From positions 248,001 to 312,000 of the forward strand of contig NZ_SJUO01000004.1 in assembly GCF_004336985.1 (NCBI RefSeq): a stretch of 64,000 nt of DNA, given 5' to 3'. Source of the DNA: Exiguobacterium sp. SL-9. Lineage in GTDB: Bacteria; Bacillota; Bacilli; Exiguobacteriales; Exiguobacteriaceae. Shown here in pieces: positions 63,054 through 64,000 of this stretch (positions are counted from its first letter, which is position 1; each line of letters starts with the position of its first letter). Under the pieces are notes generated by a model, which worked only from the letters and a program-made list of their open reading frames with translations, ran no database searches and was not told the origin of the DNA. Position numbers and translations under genes: made by a program.

Positions 63054-63054
63054 A
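63046..63054 (+). promoter_or_regulatory. DnaA box overlapping the dnaN start codon
   Basis: An exact TTATCCACA whose last A is the first base of the dnaN ATG, directly after the AGGAGG RBS. DnaA bound here could affect dnaN transcription or translation initiation; inferred. Confidence 0.6.
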
Positions 63055-64000
63055 TGCACTTAACGATTCAGCGAGATGTATTCATGCAAGCCGTACAAGA
63101 TGTATCGAAAGCCGTTGCTTCTAGAACGACGATTCCAATTCTCACAGGATTAAAGCTTGAGGCTCATGCCGATGGCTTGACGCTCACAGGAAGTGACACC
63201 GAGATTTCAATCGAACGTTTAATCCCGATTGAAGAAGGCGGGATCGAACTCATTCAAATTCAACGGGCAGGCAGTGTCGTGCTCAATGCACGCTTCCTTG
63301 GTGAAATCGTTAAAAAGTTGCCGACGAATGAAGTGACACTCGAAGTATCGCCAAACTTCATGACGCGGATTGAGTCGGGACAAGCCGAATTCCATTTGAA
63401 CGGACTCGACCCGGATGAATATCCACGTCTACCTGAACTTTCGAGCGAGCGTCGTTTCTACTTGCCAGCCGATCTGTTAAAGACAATCATTCGTCAAACT
63501 AGCTTTGCTGTTTCAGCGCAAGAGACACGTCCTGTGTTGACAGGGGTCAACTTCTCTGCTGAAAAAGGATTCTTGACGTGTGTCGCTACGGATAGCCACC
63601 GTCTGGCACTTCGCCGGGCACGATTTGAGACAGACAACGATTTGACGTTCCAAAATGTTGTCGTCCCGGGCCGCTCATTGAACGAACTTGCAAAATTGTT
63701 GGATCGTGAAGAATTACCAGTCGAAATCGTGTTGACGGACCAACAAATTTTGTTCCGTTTGAAAAACATCTCGTTCTTCTCGCGTTTACTCGACGGGGCA
63801 TACCCAGACACATCGCGCTTGATTCCGGAAGAATACCGTACGGCGGTCCGCATGAACGCGAAGGACTTCCTTCAAGCGATCGATCGTGCGTCACTGCTTG
63901 CACGTGCTGATCGGAACAACGTGATCAAGTTTGTCGCGGAAGAAGCGACGACGGTAGAAGTCTCATCTCATTCTCCAGAAGTCGGGAAAGTGTCAGAGCG
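63054..64000 (+). CDS. dnaN: DNA polymerase III beta sliding clamp, 3' end beyond window
   Basis: Ring-shaped processivity clamp. The frame is open from ATG 63054 to the window edge (315 codons; the family has about 370-380). FMQAVQDVSKAVASRTTIPIL, LSGLDPDEYP-like NGLDPDEYPRLP and VATDSHRLALR are diagnostic. AGGAGG precedes the start. Follows dnaA as usual. Confidence 0.97.
   Translation, partial: MHLTIQRDVFMQAVQDVSKAVASRTTIPILTGLKLEAHADGLTLTGSDTEISIERLIPIEEGGIELIQIQRAGSVVLNARFLGEIVKKLPTNEVTLEVSPNFMTRIESGQAEFHLNGLDPDEYPRLPELSSERRFYLPADLLKTIIRQTSFAVSAQETRPVLTGVNFSAEKGFLTCVATDSHRLALRRARFETDNDLTFQNVVVPGRSLNELAKLLDREELPVEIVLTDQQILFRLKNISFFSRLLDGAYPDTSRLIPEEYRTAVRMNAKDFLQAIDRASLLARADRNNVIKFVAEEATTVEVSSHSPEVGKVSE

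Noticed and set aside
1-64000. CRISPR arrays, tRNA, rRNA genes and complete insertion sequences
   Set aside because: No regularly spaced repeats, cloverleaf-like genes, rRNA segments or transposase frames were recognised on either strand.

Overview
The window looks like the oriC-proximal end of a low- to mid-GC Firmicutes chromosome (order Bacillales), most likely Exiguobacterium or a close relative. The evidence is the gene order dnaN-dnaA-(rpmH-rnpA-yidC)-(mnmE-mnmG-rsmG-noc-parB)-yyaC-mscS-ychF-(rpsF-ssb-rpsR)-gdpP-rplI-dnaB-purA-walRKHIJ-htrA-rlmH, which is the classical Bacillales origin flank read away from dnaA. The genus is an inference from protein character and from the absence of nearby sporulation genes; no 16S gene is present to confirm it. 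No rRNA, tRNA, CRISPR array or complete insertion sequence was seen.

Layout. 1-5 kb: a truncated malate:quinone oxidoreductase gene, then an AT-richer pair made of a MutT-type Nudix enzyme and a large PLD-helicase-DUF3427 protein, converging on a shared terminator. 5-11 kb: a histidine phosphatase whose 3' end carries four perfect DnaA boxes, a DegV/FakB protein, an overlapping alkylation-repair operon (adaA-alkA-ogt) and mprF. 11-20 kb: polysaccharide use, with a secreted GH16 laminarinase-like enzyme behind a promoter with cre sites, a domain-swapped GH3 beta-glucosidase and an HSL-type esterase, plus small accessory genes. 20-26 kb: dbpA, a DUF4317 gene, a secreted HNH nuclease with a small acidic ORF behind it, msrA and hypotheticals. 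26-30.6 kb: a four-gene operon (ACP, AMP-ligase, MBOAT acyltransferase, SGNH/DltD-like protein) that mimics the dlt pathway and has a near-perfect Fur box at its promoter. 30.9-32.5 kb: an AT-rich patch of small genes.

32.7-57.5 kb is the conserved core, nearly all on the minus strand: rlmH, a CxxH/CxxC mini-protein, htrA, the Wal operon, a HIT/PP2C pair, purA with a PurR operator, dnaB-rplI-gdpP, rpsR-ssb-rpsF with an S6:S18-type leader, ychF, DUF951-mscS, yyaC, parB-noc and rsmG-mnmG-mnmE. ParA (soj) is absent from its usual place between noc and parB, and the parB product starts directly at its ParB domain without the ParA-stimulating N-terminal tail. jag is also absent next to yidC. A parS site lies between noc and rsmG and a Noc-binding site lies in front of ychF.

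57.6-64 kb: a nucleotidyltransferase, an HdeD-like membrane protein, yidC, rnpA, rpmH, then a bipartite oriC: a DnaA-box-rich region upstream of dnaA, and a second group of boxes with DnaA-trio repeats between dnaA and dnaN. dnaN runs off the right edge. With the minus strand dominating to the left of dnaA and the plus strand used by dnaA-dnaN, most genes are transcribed away from the origin, co-directionally with replication.
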